In this document: positions 54,281 through 63,600 of the stretch, in pieces
Position numbering within the stretch: the stretch's first letter is position 1
How the letters are laid out: each line of letters starts with the position of its first letter
Source of the DNA: CAVPCZ01 sp963779225
GTDB lineage: Bacteria > Bacteroidota > Ignavibacteria > UBA10030 > UBA6906
DNA length: 64,000 nucleotides
Assembly (NCBI GenBank): GCA_963779225.1
Contig: CAVZWW010000003.1
Span: forward strand, 806,001 to 870,000
Direction of reading: 5' to 3'
Position numbers and translations under genes: made by a program
Notes under the pieces: model-generated
What the model was told of the DNA's origin: nothing
What the model saw: only the letters and a program-made list of their open reading frames with translations
Database searches by the model: none

Positions 54281-54655
54281 GTGAAGAACTGCATTGCTCT
54301 TCTGGTGGTGTTTCTTTTTCACGCGCTTGCGCCGGCGCAGACTTTTCCCGTTGAAGACGCGGTGATGAAGAGGATCTGGACGGAGGCGGTGGATTCCTCA
54401 CAGCTGCCGGTGCTCGCACACCAGTTGTTTGACGTGGTCGGGCCGCGTCTCGTCGGTACACCGCAGATGGTGAAGGCGAATATGTGGGCGCTCGACAAAT
54501 ACCATGAATGGGGGATCGAGGCGACAAACGAACAGTATGGCACATGGCGGGGTTGGGAGCGGGGGGGACCCACATCGACCTTCTTCAACCCCGCGTGCGA
54601 ACGCTCGAAGGAACCATGCTGGCATGGAGCCCGGCGACGAAGAAGGGTGGCGTGA
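54281..54655 (+). CDS. M28 peptidase, N-terminal part (frameshifted)
   Basis: Start GTG at 54281 (AAGGA upstream) gives a good signal peptide (KNCIALLVVFLFHALAPAQ); an ATG at 54230 overlapping the M64 stop is the alternative. The fragment reads through LFDVVGPRLVGTPQMVKAN, the usual beginning of M28-family secreted peptidases, then leaves the correct frame inside a run of seven G at 54561-54567 and ends at 54655. An eighth G would join it to the frame ending at 55869. Confidence 0.82.
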   Translation: MKNCIALLVVFLFHALAPAQTFPVEDAVMKRIWTEAVDSSQLPVLAHQLFDVVGPRLVGTPQMVKANMWALDKYHEWGIEATNEQYGTWRGWERGGPTSTFFNPACERSKEPCWHGARRRRRVA

Positions 54656-55869
54656 CGGCTCAACTGGTCATCCTGGGAGAGAACGCCGACTCGGCGGCGT
54701 TTGTGCGCTGGCTGCCGTCCGTCAGGGATAAATTTGTTCTTATCTCCCAACCGCAGCCGACGGGCCGCCCGGACAGGAACTGGGAGGAGTTTGCCACGAA
54801 ACAATCCTTCGACAGCCTCAAAGCCCTGCGGGACCGGATCAAGACCGGCTGGGAGCACCGGGTGAAGGTGTCGGGAGTCAAAAGCGATACACTCCAGCTT
54901 CTTCTGGAACAGGCCGGCGCTGCGGGGGTGATCACCTGCGAGTGGTCGTCGGGATGGGGGGTGTACCGGGTGTTCGGCACGAAGACCACAAAAATCCCTG
55001 CGGTAACGCTTAGTCTCGAAGACTATAACCTGCTGTTCCGTCTGGTGGAACACGGAGACAACCCGCTTGTGCGAATTGAAACAGAATCAAAGAATCTGAA
55101 TCCCATGCCGGCCTACAACACGCTGGGCACCATGCGCGGTTCCACCCTCCCACGTCAGTATGTGATTCTCTCCGCCCACCTCGATTCCTGGGATGGTGCC
55201 TCCGGCGCAACGGATAACGGCACCGGGACACTGATCATGATGGAGACCATGCGGGTTCTCCGGAAGTGTTATCCGGTACCACGGCGGACGATTCTGGCGG
55301 GACACTGGGGGAGCGAGGAACAGGGGCTCAACGGTTCGCGGTCCTTTGTGAAGGATCACCCGGAGATTGTGGACAGCCTGCAGGTGCTCTTCAACCAGGA
55401 CAACGGCACCGGACGGATCACCTCCATGAGTGGAGGAGGGCTGGTGAATGTTGCAGGGAACGTTGCCCGCTGGCTGTCGCGCATCCCGGGTGAGGTGACG
55501 GAGAACATCAAAATGAGCTATCCCGGACGGCCTGCCGGCGGTGGAACAGACAACGCCTCGTTCGCAGGAGCCGGCGTGCCCGCCCTCGGCGTTGGTTCGC
55601 TGAACTGGGACTACTTTGCCTACACATGGCATACGAACCGCGATACCTACGACAAACTGGTGTTCGATGAGTTGAAGAACAACGTTGTTCTTGTGGCATG
55701 TCTGGCATATCTGGCCTCAGAAGACCCCGAATTTCTCTCACGCGAGCGGCGCGTCCTGCCTCCGGACAAGAAAACCGGAAAACCGGGGGAATGGCCGAAA
55801 CTGGAGGAGCCGGAGCGACGTGGCGGACTCCCTCGCCTTCCGGAGAAGCATCCTGAGCACAATCCATGA
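54562..55869 (+). CDS. M28 peptidase, catalytic part (frameshifted)
   Basis: After the G-run the frame reads GGTHIDLLQPRVRTLEGTML and continues through a PA-like insert (LLLEQAGAAGVITCEW) to the peptidase M28 core. Zinc ligands and catalytic residues are intact: LSAHLDSWDGASGATDNGTG (His and Asp), GSEEQGLNGS (Glu pair), FNQDNGTG (Asp) and YTWHTNRDTYDK (final His). Without the frameshift the protein would be about 530 residues, a normal length. An in-frame ATG at 54508 exists but gives a nonsense N-terminus. Intact active site suggests a recent lesion or a sequence error. Confidence 0.88.
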   Translation, partial: GGTHIDLLQPRVRTLEGTMLAWSPATKKGGVTAQLVILGENADSAAFVRWLPSVRDKFVLISQPQPTGRPDRNWEEFATKQSFDSLKALRDRIKTGWEHRVKVSGVKSDTLQLLLEQAGAAGVITCEWSSGWGVYRVFGTKTTKIPAVTLSLEDYNLLFRLVEHGDNPLVRIETESKNLNPMPAYNTLGTMRGSTLPRQYVILSAHLDSWDGASGATDNGTGTLIMMETMRVLRKCYPVPRRTILAGHWGSEEQGLNGSRSFVKDHPEIVDSLQVLFNQDNGTGRITSMSGGGLVNVAGNVARWLSRIPGEVTENIKMSYPGRPAGGGTDNASFAGAGVPALGVGSLNWDYFAYTWHTNRDTYDKLVFDELKNNVVLVACLAYLASEDPEFLSRERRVLPPDKKTGKPGEWPKLEEPERRGGLPRLPEKHPEHNP

Positions 55870-55876
55870 AGTGTTC

Positions 55877-57397
55877 GTGAAATCCTGCTTACTCCTTGTT
55901 GCGGCCCTGCTGGCCGCTGCCTCCACACGTGCACAGACAATTGACTGGCTGGATGTGCACAACAGGACCATGCGCGGGATAGATCTCCTGTACAACATGG
56001 ATCTCGATTCCTCCGCCCGCACATTCGACTCGGTGCGCCAACTGGCACCGGGCGATCCGCGCGGCTATTTCTTCGGCAGCATGGTGGACTTCTGGCGCTA
56101 CACGCTGGGCAGGGACGAGCGCGAGTATGACAGGTTTATCGAGGGAACCGAGCGCGTGATTGATGTGTGCGAAGAACTTCTGGACAACAATCCGCGCGAT
56201 GTCAAAGCACGATTCTATCTCGGGGGAATACTCGGCTACAGAGGTCTTGCCCATCAGGCCAACGGGTCGATCCTGAAGGCGGTCAAAGACGGAAAGGTCG
56301 GTTTCGGCTACCTGGAAGAAGCGGTCCGGATGGATACGTCGCTCTATGATGCCCGGATGGGATTCGGACTCTTCACCTACCTCGTCGCCAGGGTGCCACG
56401 GTCCTTCAAATGGGTGACTTCCATGCTGGGATTTTCGGGCGATCTGGAGGGGGGGCTCAGACTCATGAGCGAAGCGGCCGCGCACGGAGTTTATACCCGC
56501 AGCGAAGCCAGTTTTTTCCTTTCCCAGTTTCTGTTCAGCGAGCATCGATACGACGAAGCCTTCAGCTACCTCACTCCGTTGTTGGCGAAATATCCTGACA
56601 ACGCTCTCTTCGAAGTTCTTGCGGCACACTGGTATCTCCGGGCCAACAAACCGGACGAGGCACTTGTCGCCGCGTTGAAGGCTGCGGACGTGAACAAACG
56701 GAAGAAACTCCGCTATGCCGAAGAAACCGTCTATTCCACACTCGGAGGCATCTACTTCAACAAGAACGATTTCGGCAGCGCCCGGGACAACTATACGGTC
56801 TATCTGGAAAAGGCGCCAAACCGTGACCGGATCGGCAACTGGCTCTACTACCGATTGGGTGTTGCGCAGGAAATCACCGGTGATCGTGTGAAGGCCGTGG
56901 AAACCTACGGTCTCATGCGGAAGGTGGAGGACAAAAAACGCGCGAATGACACCTACTACTACCGCCGCGGACAGGAACTGATCCGGAGACCACTCGGCGA
57001 AGCGGAAATACTCCTCATCAAAGCGGGAAACAGTTCTGACCGCAAGGAATTTGAGATCGCGCAAAACCTCTATGCCGCCGCACTCGAAAAGGCAGCCGGC
57101 GATCCGGATCTGCAGATGCGCATTCTCTACTCCGTGCAGCAAATGCAATTTGAACAGGAACGCTACGAAGATGTTCTTGCAGCGGCGAACCATATCTTCG
57201 CCCTGTCCCCCCGGGCGGAACTCTGGATACTCCCCCATGCTCTTTTCAAGCAGGGGCAGGCGTTCGCACGAACGGGACGTCAAGGGGAGGCGCGCACAGC
57301 CTTCGAGCGGGCGGCGGAGTACGAGGAGTTCGATTTCGAACTCTCCCTGAAGAACAGAATAGAAGATGAGCTGGAGAAGCTCGACATCAACAGGTGA
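55877..57397 (+). CDS. Exported TPR protein
   Basis: 506 residues from a GTG at 55877 (a GTG at 55871 is equally in frame), directly after the M28 stop. Signal peptide (KSCLLLVAALLAAASTRAQ). Helical repeats with TPR character: LYNMDLDSSARTFDSVRQLA, YLGGILGYRGLAHQ, EHRYDEAFSYLTPLLAKYPD, VYSTLGGIYFNKNDFGSARD and LFKQGQAFARTGRQGEARTA. It probably forms a periplasmic protein-binding scaffold. Neighbouring secreted peptidases suggest, but do not show, a shared process. Confidence 0.82.
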   Translation: MKSCLLLVAALLAAASTRAQTIDWLDVHNRTMRGIDLLYNMDLDSSARTFDSVRQLAPGDPRGYFFGSMVDFWRYTLGRDEREYDRFIEGTERVIDVCEELLDNNPRDVKARFYLGGILGYRGLAHQANGSILKAVKDGKVGFGYLEEAVRMDTSLYDARMGFGLFTYLVARVPRSFKWVTSMLGFSGDLEGGLRLMSEAAAHGVYTRSEASFFLSQFLFSEHRYDEAFSYLTPLLAKYPDNALFEVLAAHWYLRANKPDEALVAALKAADVNKRKKLRYAEETVYSTLGGIYFNKNDFGSARDNYTVYLEKAPNRDRIGNWLYYRLGVAQEITGDRVKAVETYGLMRKVEDKKRANDTYYYRRGQELIRRPLGEAEILLIKAGNSSDRKEFEIAQNLYAAALEKAAGDPDLQMRILYSVQQMQFEQERYEDVLAAANHIFALSPRAELWILPHALFKQGQAFARTGRQGEARTAFERAAEYEEFDFELSLKNRIEDELEKLDINR

Positions 57398-57437
57398 TCC
57401 ACATCCAGGCATCTCCATCACTGGAGCAGGTGTATCT

Positions 57438-58337
57438 ATGAAGAATCCCGTGCAACATTCACTCCTTTTTCTTCTCTGTTTCATTCTCGCCTCGTGCACA
57501 GCCTCGCGTATGAACACCATTGAGTACGGCGCGTTCAACCGTGTTCTTGATGTCACATCCCCGGCTCCCGGTTCACCGGGTGCTGTCGTGCGAGATGCGC
57601 CCGCCCGCCGCGATTCCGTTGTCAAGGACGGTGTATCGCTCCCGGGCTACGTGACGGACAATCGCCTGTTTCTTGACAGTATCTTGATGCCCCTCCTGCG
57701 TCCACGCGTGCAGGAACTTGCCAAGCAGCACCCGGCATTCATCATCAACTCTCTCGCGCTGTTCGTGCATGAGATGTACCGCACATGGTTCGGTCCGGGG
57801 TTCTATCGGTGGGGCGGCGATATCCTTGATCTGGACGATCCGCAGGAAAGCGGATCGGGACACAAGAAACGGTTCGGCCTGGACTGCTCGGGGTTCGCCT
57901 CGTCTCCGTACGAACTTGCGGTGCTTCTGGGCCTGATGGTACCGACGGACAGCGGGGCGGTGTTTTCCTCGGCGGGCTTTGCAGCCTCCGCCGGGACTCT
58001 CGGACTGAGCGACATGGGGGGCCGGAACGGAACGTCGAACGGGTTCAGGGTGGATACGCACGATTTCCTGCGGCTCGGACGCATGGTACTAACCGTTGCC
58101 AGGGGTATGGCACCGACGGACGCCGAGGTGGCGGGACTACAACCGGGCGACGTTGTCGGACGAACGGGCCACGTCGGCATCATCGTAAGAATCAACGGGG
58201 ATGCCTACTATCTCGAATCCGGAGGTTCCGTCCTGCCGAGGAACGGGAATATTCCCTACCGTGCGGGTCCTGCACTTGAAATCTTTGCAGAACGAGGCGA
58301 TGTGACGGTGCGGCGGTGCTTGCCGGATGAACACTGA
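57438..58337 (+). CDS. NlpC/P60 lipoprotein (cell-wall hydrolase type)
   Basis: 299 residues from the ATG at 57438. Lipoprotein signal with Cys20 (FILASC). A C-terminal NlpC/P60-type papain-like fold has nucleophile Cys150 in GLDCSGFASSPYELAV and His245 in GDVVGRTGHVGIIVRI. Such enzymes cut peptide cross-links of peptidoglycan. The Cys-His spacing is longer than in short NlpC domains because of an insert (about 170-225). Confidence 0.85.
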   Translation: MKNPVQHSLLFLLCFILASCTASRMNTIEYGAFNRVLDVTSPAPGSPGAVVRDAPARRDSVVKDGVSLPGYVTDNRLFLDSILMPLLRPRVQELAKQHPAFIINSLALFVHEMYRTWFGPGFYRWGGDILDLDDPQESGSGHKKRFGLDCSGFASSPYELAVLLGLMVPTDSGAVFSSAGFAASAGTLGLSDMGGRNGTSNGFRVDTHDFLRLGRMVLTVARGMAPTDAEVAGLQPGDVVGRTGHVGIIVRINGDAYYLESGGSVLPRNGNIPYRAGPALEIFAERGDVTVRRCLPDEH

Positions 58338-58403
58338 GGCAGCACCCGGAGAACCTCGAAGCCTTTCCTTGGAATCATTCTTTGTGAAAGATGCCTGCCG
58401 ATT

Positions 58404-61292
58404 ATGACCGCAGTGCGCCGATATCTTCTCACCACGTCTCTCTACCTCATCATTCTCCCGGGTGCATTGCATGCCTCCGATGCACCACCGGCGGTGAGTC
58501 TCTCCGGAATGTGGAACTTCCGTGTGGACTCGCTTGATGCCGGCGTTGCCGCGAGGTGGTTCGCCGGTTTTTCGGGGGACAGTATCCTGATGCCCGGCTC
58601 CATGGCCGAACGCGGAAAGGGTGAGGATATCGGCGTGAACACCAGGTGGACGGGGCTTATCGTTGACAGTGCCTGGTTCACCGAAGCGCGTTTCGCACGT
58701 TACCGGCGGCCCGGACAGGTAAAAGTCCCGTTCTGGCTGAATCCACTCAAACACTACGTTGGACCGGCCTGGTATCAGCGGACCGTTGCCATCCCCCCTG
58801 ACTGGAGAGGTAAACGCATCGTTCTCACACTCGAGCGGTGTCACTGGGAAACCGAGCTCTGGGTCGATACAATGTATGTCGGTGTCCGCAATAGCCTGAG
58901 TACGCCCCACAGCTACGATCTCACTCAATATCTTCTTTCCGGGGCGCACAATCGTTCTCCGCGGATCCGCAGACTCTCTCTGCGCATCGATAACCGTCTG
59001 GAGAAGATCTCTGTGGGTACGAGCGCTCACAGCGTGACCGATCATACCCAGAGCAACTGGAACGGCATTATCGGTACAATGGAGCTCCGGGCGGGGCCGC
59101 CTGTCTGGATCGATGACCTCCAGGTGTTCCCGGATGTGCGACGCCGGGGGTTCCGGGTTCGTGTCACCGTGCGGAATGCGACGGGAGTTCCCTGGTCGGG
59201 AAAACTGATGATTGATGCAAGGTGCAGCGGCGGGTCCGGGCCAACGCCCCTTCTTCCGCTGTCACTTCCGGTTCATCTGGAGAACGACAGTTCCACCGTC
59301 GAGTGTTTCTATCTTCCCGGGAAAGCCGTTCGTCTCTGGGATGAGTTCCAGCCGAACGTGTACAACCTGACCGCCACTCTTCTTCCAGCATCCCCACCAG
59401 GAGAAAAATCATGGAAGACGGTGATGTGCGGGTTGCGTGCGTTCAGGGCAGAGGGAACGCAGTTGACAATCAACGGCCGCCCTCTGTTTCTGCGGGGCAC
59501 GCTGGAGGCGGCAATTTTTCCGAAGACGGGATATCCTCCGACCGACCTTCCCTCGTGGAGGCGTATCTTCCGCATCTGCAGGGAGTACGGCCTCAATCAT
59601 ATGCGCTTCCATTCGTGGTGTCCTCCGGAAGCTGCGTTTGCGGCGGCTGATGAGGCCGGGTTTTATCTGCAGGTCGAAGTGTGTATGTGGACCAGGGTCG
59701 GTGATGGAAAGCCGTTGGACCGCTGGCTGTATGACGAAAGCGAACGGATCATGAGGGCCTACGGAAACCATCCCTCATTGTGCATGATGGCCGCAGGGAA
59801 TGAACCGGCGGGGGAGAACAAGGATCGATGGCTCGGCGATTTTGTGTCGTACTGGAAGAAGAAGGACGACCGGAGGCTCTATACCGGTGCCGCGGCATGG
59901 CCGCAGATTCCGGAGAACGACTATCACAACCTGTACGGACCGCGCATTCAGTCCTGGGGTGCAGGGTTGGAGAGCATCATCAACGAAGAAGCCCCCGGCA
60001 CCATGTTCGACTTCCGGAAGGAAGTGGATTCCTTCACCGTGCCGGTGGTGAGCCATGAGGTCGGGCAGTGGTGCGCGTATCCGAACTTCGGGGAAATCGG
60101 AAAATATACGGGGGTGCTGAAAGCCGGCAACTTTGAGATCTTCCAGGAATCTCTCGAGGCCAATCATCTTGGGCACCTTGCACAGGAGTTTCTTATCTCC
60201 TCGGGGAAACTCCAGACACTCTGTTATAAGGCGGATATTGAAGCCGCCCTCCGGACACCCGGTCTTGCGGGATTTCAGCTGCTGGACCTGCACGATTTTC
60301 CGGGACAGGGGACCGCGCCCGTGGGCGTGCTGGATGCCTTCTGGGACGCGAAAGGATACGTCACTCCCGGCGAGTACCGTGAATTCTGCGACAGGACTGT
60401 CCCGCTGGCCAGAATGCCGAAGCTGATCTTTACGACGGCGGAGACCCTCAACGCCGCTATCGAAGTCTCACATTTCGGTCCGCAGTCTCTGGCACGCGTC
60501 GTTCCGCGCTGGCAAATTGAAGATATTACAGGACATGTGGTGCGGTCAGGGAATTTGAGGCGGTCCGACATTCCGATCGGCAACGGAAAGGCACTGGGGA
60601 GCATCAACGTAGCTCTTGAAGGGTTTACCGTGCCTGCCAGGTATACGCTCACGGTTGGTGTTGACCGGTGGAGGAATAGCTGGGATTTCTGGGTCTACCC
60701 GCATGTCCTGCCGGGGCTCCGGCAGAGTACAGTACTGATTGCCCGGAGATTTGACCGGTCTGTCGAAGATCACCTGCAGCGTGGGGGGAAAGCGTTGTTG
60801 ATTCCGGAGAAAGGGTCAGTCCGGCCGGAGCACGGAGGGAGTATTGCGGTCGGCTTTTCGAGCATTTTCTGGAACACGTCCTGGACACGCGGGCAGCCGC
60901 CGCACACGCTGGGCATCCTCTGCGATCCGGGGCATCCCGCGTTCACGGATTTCCCAACGGAAGGATACAGCAACTGGCAGTGGTGGGAAATTCTGAAAGA
61001 TGCGCAGGCCATGCGCATGGAGAGTATCGATACGCTTCTGGTGCCCATCGTGCGTCTGATCGACGACTGGAACACCAACAGGAGCCTGGCCCTGGCCTTT
61101 GAGGTACGGGTGGGGACGGGTCGTCTCCTGGTGATCTCCGCCGACATTCTCTCCGGTCCCGGGGAGCGGCCGGCGGCACGTCAGCTCCTTCACAGTCTGC
61201 TCCGGTATATGGAGGGTGATCGGTTTCATCCCGCCCTTCCGGCTCCACCGTCCGTCATCCGTGCATTATTCGGAGAAAGCAGCATACGCTGA
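58404..61292 (+). CDS. Secreted GH2-family glycoside hydrolase
   Basis: 962 residues, signal peptide ends GALHAS. Order: sugar-binding jelly-roll domain (WYQRTVAIPPDWRGKRIVLT, LWVDTMYVG), Ig-like domain, then a TIM barrel with LFLRGTLEAAIFPKTGYPP, HMRFHSWCPPEAAFAAADEA, acid/base Glu467 in AAGNEPAGEN and probable nucleophile Glu552 in VVSHEVGQWC, 85 residues later as GH2 enzymes require. The C-terminal 250 residues form further beta domains. Likely exo-acting on beta-galactosides, glucuronides or mannosides in the periplasm or outside; the sugar cannot be told from sequence. Confidence 0.88.
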   Translation: MTAVRRYLLTTSLYLIILPGALHASDAPPAVSLSGMWNFRVDSLDAGVAARWFAGFSGDSILMPGSMAERGKGEDIGVNTRWTGLIVDSAWFTEARFARYRRPGQVKVPFWLNPLKHYVGPAWYQRTVAIPPDWRGKRIVLTLERCHWETELWVDTMYVGVRNSLSTPHSYDLTQYLLSGAHNRSPRIRRLSLRIDNRLEKISVGTSAHSVTDHTQSNWNGIIGTMELRAGPPVWIDDLQVFPDVRRRGFRVRVTVRNATGVPWSGKLMIDARCSGGSGPTPLLPLSLPVHLENDSSTVECFYLPGKAVRLWDEFQPNVYNLTATLLPASPPGEKSWKTVMCGLRAFRAEGTQLTINGRPLFLRGTLEAAIFPKTGYPPTDLPSWRRIFRICREYGLNHMRFHSWCPPEAAFAAADEAGFYLQVEVCMWTRVGDGKPLDRWLYDESERIMRAYGNHPSLCMMAAGNEPAGENKDRWLGDFVSYWKKKDDRRLYTGAAAWPQIPENDYHNLYGPRIQSWGAGLESIINEEAPGTMFDFRKEVDSFTVPVVSHEVGQWCAYPNFGEIGKYTGVLKAGNFEIFQESLEANHLGHLAQEFLISSGKLQTLCYKADIEAALRTPGLAGFQLLDLHDFPGQGTAPVGVLDAFWDAKGYVTPGEYREFCDRTVPLARMPKLIFTTAETLNAAIEVSHFGPQSLARVVPRWQIEDITGHVVRSGNLRRSDIPIGNGKALGSINVALEGFTVPARYTLTVGVDRWRNSWDFWVYPHVLPGLRQSTVLIARRFDRSVEDHLQRGGKALLIPEKGSVRPEHGGSIAVGFSSIFWNTSWTRGQPPHTLGILCDPGHPAFTDFPTEGYSNWQWWEILKDAQAMRMESIDTLLVPIVRLIDDWNTNRSLALAFEVRVGTGRLLVISADILSGPGERPAARQLLHSLLRYMEGDRFHPALPAPPSVIRALFGESSIR

Positions 61293-61341
61293 ACGACACA
61301 AACAATCACCGGTTGCATCCTTCTGAGAGGGGACAAAGAGT

Positions 61342-61668
61342 ATGGGAGTCGTATTCCTGATTCTGGCGATCATGTTCAACACCGCCGCCAACACGCTATT
61401 TAAGTTTGCTTCCGGGCTGCCCGGATGGGATCTCCATAAAATCGGATTGTTCGCGCTCGGTTTGTTTCTCGGACTGGTCAACACGCTGCTGTACATCAAA
61501 GCGCTGGAGACTATCGAACTGAGCATCGCCTACCCTGTGCTCTCTGCCGCGAGCATCGTGGTGATTGTGCTGATTTCGCTTGTCCTGTTCAAGGAGGGAA
61601 TGTCCGTGCAGAAGATCGCGGGGCTGGCGACAATCTGTGCAGGATTGCTGATGATGTGGAAGGCCTGA
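61342..61668 (+). CDS. Four-helix SMR/EamA-like transporter
   Basis: 108 residues with four hydrophobic helices, the size of small multidrug resistance (SMR) proteins: VVFLILAIMFNTAANTLFKF, KIGLFALGLFLGLVNTLLYI, SIAYPVLSAASIVVIVLISL and IAGLATICAGLLMMW. The membrane Glu that EmrE-type pumps need in helix 1 is absent, so it fits the EamA-like/ArnE-type branch better than a drug pump. GAGAGGGG precedes the ATG. Confidence 0.82.
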   Translation: MGVVFLILAIMFNTAANTLFKFASGLPGWDLHKIGLFALGLFLGLVNTLLYIKALETIELSIAYPVLSAASIVVIVLISLVLFKEGMSVQKIAGLATICAGLLMMWKA

Positions 61669-61778
61669 GGGGGATGGTTGCATTGTCAGGAGGGGTTCCC
61701 TACATTACAGGCTGCAACAAGCATCACCGACATATACGAGACACCACTACTGCCATGCGCCACCCGGGGGGATTTCCT

Positions 61779-62109
61779 GTGAAAATGCTCTTTCCCGTTC
61801 TAATTCCTGCAATTCTGATTGTGGCCGTTCCCGTCGGGCTTTGCGCCCAGACAAGAAGATCCGGCACATCACCTTCCAGCAGACCGGCACGATGGGGAAA
61901 ATGAAGCTGCAGGAGAAGAGCGTCATTTCTTTCGATGATTAGGGTATGAGAGAATGCGGAGAAACGTTTGGAGGCGACATGGTGAAAGAAGTCTTCTGAC
62001 GGACATGGACCGGAGCCAGATGAAATCGGCGACCCGGTCTCTTCCCCCGGCCGAAGTGGAAGACGCCGTGCGGGCTGACAACTCGATACTCTACACCAAG
62101 GTCTGGTGA
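61779..62109 (+). pseudogene. Decayed gene for a secreted protein
   Basis: A GTG at 61779 begins a clean signal peptide (VKMLFPVLIPAILIVAVPV, then GLCAQ) but the frame soon turns to nonsense. A second frame from 61853 reads KKIRHITFQQTGTMGKMKLQ and onward to a stop at 61940, continues in the same frame as GMRECGETFGGDMVKEVF to a stop at 61997, and then a third frame from 61996 reads LTDMDRSQMKSATRSLPPAE to VW-stop at 62107. Two frame changes and an internal stop mark a broken gene, perhaps with its middle deleted. Family not recognised. Confidence 0.65.
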
Positions 62110-62113
62110 CTTC

Positions 62114-63595
62114 ATGACTCGATCTCCTTTCAGGAGCACAGGCAAAGCCCTCGGGCTTCTGCTCCTGGTGTATCTTGCCCTGCTGATCCCCGATCGTGAT
62201 CCGTCAGTGTTTGTGCGGACAACCCCGTCTGCTAAATCACCGTTTGCCTGGAATCAGGATCCGTTCTGGGAACAACTCGAAACGGCATTTGTTGCCGCAC
62301 GGGGCATGGATTCAGCTGTACGGCTGGCAACGATACAGACGTCGCTGCAGAACCTGTCGCACAACGTGGATCGGTTTGATGCTGAAGCGTTTTCCCCGAC
62401 AGATTCGATATTTCGCCGGATTGAAGGGATCGTGTTCCGCGTCTCGCCCCTGGTTGCTGTCACCCCGTCCCGTTTCATCAGCTATGCCGCGGAACTGCTC
62501 TGGATGCGCGATGCACTCAAGCGCCAGTCGCAGCGATGGGACATGAACAATCAGGAGGCGCGGACCACGCTGTACCGGCTCCTCTATGGGAGCCGGAGCG
62601 CGCTGGAAGAGGTCATGCTTCAGCTGCCACGCGAGGAAATACCGCCTCTTATGGCGGGAGTCGACGAGCCCTCCGCATGTCCGGCAGCATCCCTTCTGGG
62701 AGTTCGTCTCCGGAGCGGCGATATTCTCCTGTCGCGCGGCGGCGCTCCGACTTCTGCCCTGATTGCACGGGGCAATGATTTTCCCGGATATTTCTCCCAT
62801 GTTGCCCTGGTCCATGTTGACAGCGCGACCGGGTCTTTGACGCTTATGGAATCACACATTGAAAGGGGGGTGACACTCTCCACGCCGGGAGAATACCTCC
62901 ATGACAGGAAACTGCGTATGCTTGTGCTCCGTCTCCGGCATGACCTGCCGGCCGTGAGAAAAGATCCCCTGCTTCCCCACCGGGCGGCGTGTGAGGCCTT
63001 TGCAGCGGCGCGGGCAGCACACATCCCGTATGATTTTGCCATGGATTACCGGGACACAACGGCGCTGTTTTGTTCCGAGGTCGCATCGCGGCCGTACCGG
63101 AAGCTTGGCATTATCCTCTGGTCCGGTCTCTCGCACATCTCCACACCCGGATTGCAGCGCTGGCTGGCCGGATTCGGGGTCAGAAACTTCGTGACACAGC
63201 AGCCATCGGACCTGGAATACGATCCGCAACTTCGTATCGTGGCGGAATGGCGGGACATCGGAGCCCTGCAGAAAGATCATATCGACGACGCCGTCACGGA
63301 GGCGATGCTGGAAGGTGCCGAGCGGGGGGACGAACTGGCCTATGCCTGGTACGAGCTCCCGATCGCTCGCCTCGCGCGGTGGTACTCCATGATCCTCAAT
63401 GTATTCGGAGAGATTGGACCGGTACCCGAAGGCATGTCCGCCACATCGGGACTACGAAACCGGACCTACACCGCCCGGCATGATGCGGCAGCTGCCAGGG
63501 TGAAGAAGGACGTAGAAACGTTCGTCCGGGAACACGACTACCAACCGCCTTACTGGAGGTTGCTGGCCATGGCACGCAAAGCCCTCGAAGGTTGA
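62114..63595 (+). CDS. YiiX-like permuted papain-fold cysteine peptidase
   Basis: 493 residues. An N-terminal hydrophobic segment (ALGLLLLVYLALLIP) suggests export or membrane anchoring. The middle holds a YiiX/YebB-type permuted NlpC/P60 domain: LRSGDILLSRGGAPTSALIA, His229 in GYFSHVALVHV, LMESHIERGV, and Cys320 in TTALFCSEVA. Such enzymes are amidases or peptidases acting on lipids, peptidoglycan or proteins. Flanking helices have no clear match. Five bases separate it from the decayed gene and six from the next gene. Confidence 0.82.
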   Translation: MTRSPFRSTGKALGLLLLVYLALLIPDRDPSVFVRTTPSAKSPFAWNQDPFWEQLETAFVAARGMDSAVRLATIQTSLQNLSHNVDRFDAEAFSPTDSIFRRIEGIVFRVSPLVAVTPSRFISYAAELLWMRDALKRQSQRWDMNNQEARTTLYRLLYGSRSALEEVMLQLPREEIPPLMAGVDEPSACPAASLLGVRLRSGDILLSRGGAPTSALIARGNDFPGYFSHVALVHVDSATGSLTLMESHIERGVTLSTPGEYLHDRKLRMLVLRLRHDLPAVRKDPLLPHRAACEAFAAARAAHIPYDFAMDYRDTTALFCSEVASRPYRKLGIILWSGLSHISTPGLQRWLAGFGVRNFVTQQPSDLEYDPQLRIVAEWRDIGALQKDHIDDAVTEAMLEGAERGDELAYAWYELPIARLARWYSMILNVFGEIGPVPEGMSATSGLRNRTYTARHDAAAARVKKDVETFVREHDYQPPYWRLLAMARKALEG

Positions 63596-63600
63596 TCCCC

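Noticed and set aside
55889..57625. 578-codon minus-strand frame
   Set aside because: Longer than the plus-strand TPR protein but lacks motifs, while the plus frame has a signal peptide and TPR-like repeats and fits the operon.
61342..61668. EmrE-type multidrug pump
   Set aside because: The essential membrane Glu in helix 1 is missing, so only a general SMR/EamA-like call is made.
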